Origin: Lenzites betulinus
Taxonomy: Eukaryota > Basidiomycota > Agaricomycetes > Polyporales > Polyporaceae
Assembly (NCBI GenBank): GCA_022264855.1
Contig: JABYQU010000026.1
Coordinates: 310,001 to 374,000 of the forward strand
DNA: 64,000 nt
Direction: 5' to 3'
The stretch's first letter is position 1, and the number at the start of each line of letters is the position of its first letter. Below the pieces are notes generated by a model that searched no databases, was not told the DNA's origin, and was given only the letters and a program-made list of their open reading frames with translations. Shown piece after piece: positions 61,021-64,000 of the stretch. The position numbers and the translations under genes were made by a program.

Positions 61021-64000
61021 ATGCCGTCCCTTGGCGACCAGATTGGCGTGAAGATCTGGTGTACATGCATCAAATGCCAGAAGAAAAACACCTCCGTTGA
61101 AAGTGGCTGCTGGGTCTCTCGCAGCACCTGGTATATTCACCGCCCCATCCGAGCTATGCCTGCCGAAGGTCGCGCGCATACACCCGCCTTTCTGGGCCCG
61201 GGTTTATTCAGAAAATCCCAAAGAGCACGAAGGCAGGAATCGGTTCATCCCGATCAGCCTCAGGTACGAGAGTTGCATATCATCTTATTAAAATAACTTA
61301 TCCCGAGCTGTACAGGGCATTCAAAGAGACCAATCACCACATGGATCACCACAGCCGCCCTCGCGAGCTGCTACACCCCCCACCCCGGGTCCCTCGCGCC
61401 TCTCACCCGAGCCTGCTGACAACGGTGCGGGCGCCGGTGCCGGTGCGGGCCTGGGCGCAGGCGCAGGCCAGGGTGCTGATCAGGGTGCAGGCGAGGGAGC
61501 GGGCGAGGGTGCTGGCGAGAGGGCCGGCGAGGGTGCTGGCGAGGGTGCTGGCGAGGGGGTTGGCGGGGGCGCTGGCGAAGGGGCCGGCGAGGGTGCTGGT
61601 GCGGACGCTGGTGCAGACGCAGGTGCAGGCGAGGGTGTGGACATCGGCGCCGGCCCCGACGGGGGCGAGCGTGACGCCAATGAAGCAGCTGTCCATGTGA
61701 CCCTGGACGACATGAAATACGCTCTTGAGTTCATCCGCATGCTTCAGGGTGCGACTCTTGAGGGCAGCAATCTCCCCCCCGAGACGATTGAGCAAATCCG
61801 CAATCCGCCCAATGAGGTATTGAAGATTGAAGATCCCGACTTACTCCTCTGGATACAGATCTACATTGCCGTCGGCAACGCATCGGACGAGACGTATAAT
61901 GCCGTGCGCGACGCCATCAAGGCACGATTTCCAGAAATAAATGCACTCACTCTGTACAAGGTACGGCTATATTCTGCGCATTATCCCATGGCCCACTGAT
62001 GGTTAGAGACCAGGTGAAAAAGGCTATTGAAAAGCTCTCTGGCGTTGTGGGCGAGGTCACCCAGATGTGCGTCAAGAGTTGCATAGGATTCACAGGGCCC
62101 TTCGCTGCGTTTGATCGCTGCCATAAATGCGGCGAGGCACGCTATTGCCCGGTGGAACTGGCCGCAGGGAGGAAGGTTCCGAGGCAGAGGTTTGTCACGA
62201 TGCTTCCAGGCCCGCAGCTGCAAGCCATCTTCCGCTCTCCAGAAGGTGCCGAAGATCTTGCGTGGTTCTATACGACCGCCAAAGGAATCATCATTGCTAC
62301 ACCACGCGACTCTCCATCGCTTGCGAAGTACTTCGACCTTGTATCCGGTCAAAAACTACTTGAATGCATCGCCAATGGGACCATCGGCGAACACGACGTT
62401 ATTCTCATGACATCAATGGACGGCGCCCAGCTCTATCGCAACAAAAAGTCAGACTGCTGGATGTCGCTTTGGATCATCGTCAGCATTAGCCCCGACAAAC
62501 GGTACAAGAAGGTATACATCCTCCCTGGGGCCATCATTCCGGGACCCAACCATCCTGGAGTCATAGACTCGTTCCTATTCCCTGGGTTCTATCATGTTTC
62601 CGCACTCATGCGCGAAGGCCTCACTGCTTTCAACGCTGCTCTAAACCGCCGGATTCTCTCGCACTTGTTCTTGGCTCTGGGACTCTCGGACGGCCCGGGC
62701 ATGGCTATGTTCAACGGTTCTGTCGGACATCATGGAACTCTAGGCTGTCGCGCGATGTGTGGTCTGCTCGGGCGGCACAAGCTTGGCTGCCCGCATTTTT
62801 ACCCTGCACTACTGAGACCGCTTGGCGACCCGGTTCCTGGCTCTGATCATGGCGACATTCTGCTCTCCTCCATCCCGCCACCTTCTGCTGCAGCCTATGA
62901 GCGCAACCTCAAGCTCCTTCTCTCAGCGCGTAACGAAACTCAGTACAAGCAGTTACGCAAAGTTACTGGACTCTGTAAACCGACTATTATGTCTGGCCTT
63001 TCGCGCACCCTCCCAATGCCGCTGTGCTTCCCTATCGATCTGATGCACCTCACTTGCCTGAACCTTCCAGACTTGTTTCTGAGCCTCTGGCGCGGAACTA
63101 TCCAAGGCAGTACTCAGTCTGATCCGAAAGGCTGGGACTGTGCTATTCTTGCGGATCCGGAGGTCTGGGAATTGCACGGCCTTCATGTCGAGCGCGCGCG
63201 GCACTATCTGCCTGGGTTCCTGGACCGCGCGCCCCGCAACATCGCCGCAAAACTTAACAGTGGCTATAAAGCGATCGAATTCATGACCTGGTTCTACAAC
63301 TATGTGCCTGCTATGCTCCGTTCTTTGCTGCCTGAGGCTTACTGGCTCCAGTTCTGTAAACTTGCTCGGGGGATCATGATTCTCTATGCCGAGGACATCT
63401 TGCCGGAGGAGCTGCTCCAATCGAAAACCCTTCTGACGGCGGCCATCGAAGAGTACGAGCTTCTGTACTATGCTCGCGATCCGGATCGCCTCCATGTGGT
63501 CCGCCCAGCCATCCACCTGATATGGCATGGACCAGATCAGATTGTCCAGATCGGTGCCATGGTATGCGACACCCAGCTGCCGATAGAACGTCTCATTGGT
63601 GATCTAGGCAGCGAGATCAAGCAACCGTCAACACCCTACGCCAACCTCTCGCAGCGTGCGATCCGGCGCTGCCAGGTCAATGCCTTGAAGGCAATGCTCC
63701 CCGAAATCGACCGCACTCGCCAGCTGGCCGATAAGATTCCGCGCGGGGCTCAGACTCTTGGCGACGGCTACATACTCCTCTGTGCTAGGGATCGGTGTCT
63801 TCGCGACATTCCTGACATTGAATCACGAGCTTTCTATGACTATCTGGCTATCTGGGAGCCCGATCTATGTGGGGATGACGATCAGATGACATTCGCACTG
63901 CGTGTTCGCAAGTGGGCACGACTACGTCTACCTAATGGAACGGTGGCACGTTCTGCATGGAAGGAACAACGCAAGCCTGTAAGCAAATTACGCCTCGCAC
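61021..64000 (+). CDS. Tnp2 transposase (CACTA/EnSpm-type), C-terminus cut by window edge
   Basis: Three exons seen: 61021-61263, 61316-61953 and 62007 to the window end; about 958 residues with no stop inside. The N-terminus has a C-x2-C start typical of fungal Tnp2 proteins (MPSLGDQIGVKIWCTCIKC). Exon 2 carries a Gly-Ala-Glu low-complexity tract. The third exon holds the transposase core: HKCGEARYCP, MTSMDGAQLYRNKKSDCW with the first catalytic Asp (about 432), LWIIVSISPDKRYKK, LPGAIIPGPN, DSFLFPGFYHVSALMREGL, GHHGTLGCRAMCGLLGRHK, FPIDLMHLTCLNLPDLFLSL and TQLPIERLIGDLGSEI. The frame is open throughout, so the element may be intact up to the edge. At intron 2 two GT sites lie 7 bp apart; only the upstream one (61954) keeps the frame. 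Such enzymes cut and paste DNA elements in the nucleus. Confidence 0.9.
61430..61650 (+). repeat. Coding minisatellite (Gly-Ala-Glu repeats)
   Basis: Tandem 12-bp units of the type gagggtgctggc and close variants in Tnp2 exon 2, translating as Gly-Glu-Gly-Ala repeats with later Gly-Ala-Asp-Ala units. Length is a multiple of the codon, so expansion keeps the frame. Confidence 0.75.

Noticed and set aside
1..64000. CRISPR arrays, bacterial operons, tRNA or rRNA genes
   Set aside because: Introns and gene families show a fungal nuclear genome. I saw no spaced short direct repeats, and no sequence with a convincing tRNA arm pattern or rRNA core, though a tRNA could be missed by eye.

Overview
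This looks like nuclear DNA of a filamentous basidiomycete, most likely an Agaricomycete. The genes are GC-rich and split by short GT-AG introns, mostly 50-60 bp. TATA boxes lie about 80-130 bp upstream of several start codons. Gene families match mushroom-forming fungi: a HET-domain protein, a HAM1-like protein, paired Rds1-like ferritin-fold proteins, an NmrA-like reductase and a fungal Tnp2 transposase. All gene models below were read and spliced by eye from the sequence. Family names rest on motif recognition, not on database searches.

Layout. (1) 1-1848, minus: an intron-less HET-domain gene running off the left edge. (2) 1849-4797: mostly empty, with one doubtful small ORF. (3) 4798-25592: a 20.8 kb tandem pair of nearly identical Ty3/gypsy retrotransposons with four LTRs of 272 bp. 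The outermost LTRs are flanked by one 5-bp target duplication (GGCGG). The two inner LTRs are joined through only 4 bp (TCGA). The left copy carries a 2.4 kb foldback element with TIRs of about 620 bp that breaks gag-pol. The right copy has an unbroken 2822-residue gag-pol frame. (4) 25710-29551: two plus-strand genes conserved in basidiomycetes by my recollection: a cysteine-rich single-pass membrane protein, whose start codon is 113 bp from the retrotransposon target duplication, and a low-complexity protein ending in a 27-nt exon. A 143-bp MITE lies between them. (5) 29552-39407: TFIIH subunit SSL1/p44 (minus), divergently paired with an alcohol dehydrogenase gene (plus) broken by a single in-frame stop; then an NmrA-like gene (plus) and a small conserved gene (minus). 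(6) 39408-48829: a gene-poor stretch with the decayed RNase H end of a non-LTR retrotransposon. (7) 48830-54925: an acyl-CoA oxidase-like gene ending in a peroxisomal-type SHL tripeptide, and a HAM1-like gene. (8) 55393-59527: two tandem minus-strand genes for secreted ferritin-fold proteins. (9) 61021-64000: a Tnp2 (CACTA/EnSpm-type) transposase gene running off the right edge.

The two edge genes (HET and Tnp2) have no stop codon inside the window, so a search limited to closed ORFs misses them. There is no obvious biosynthetic or metabolic cluster. The most notable structure is the retrotransposon dimer, whose LTR-LTR junction looks like joined, unprocessed cDNA ends.
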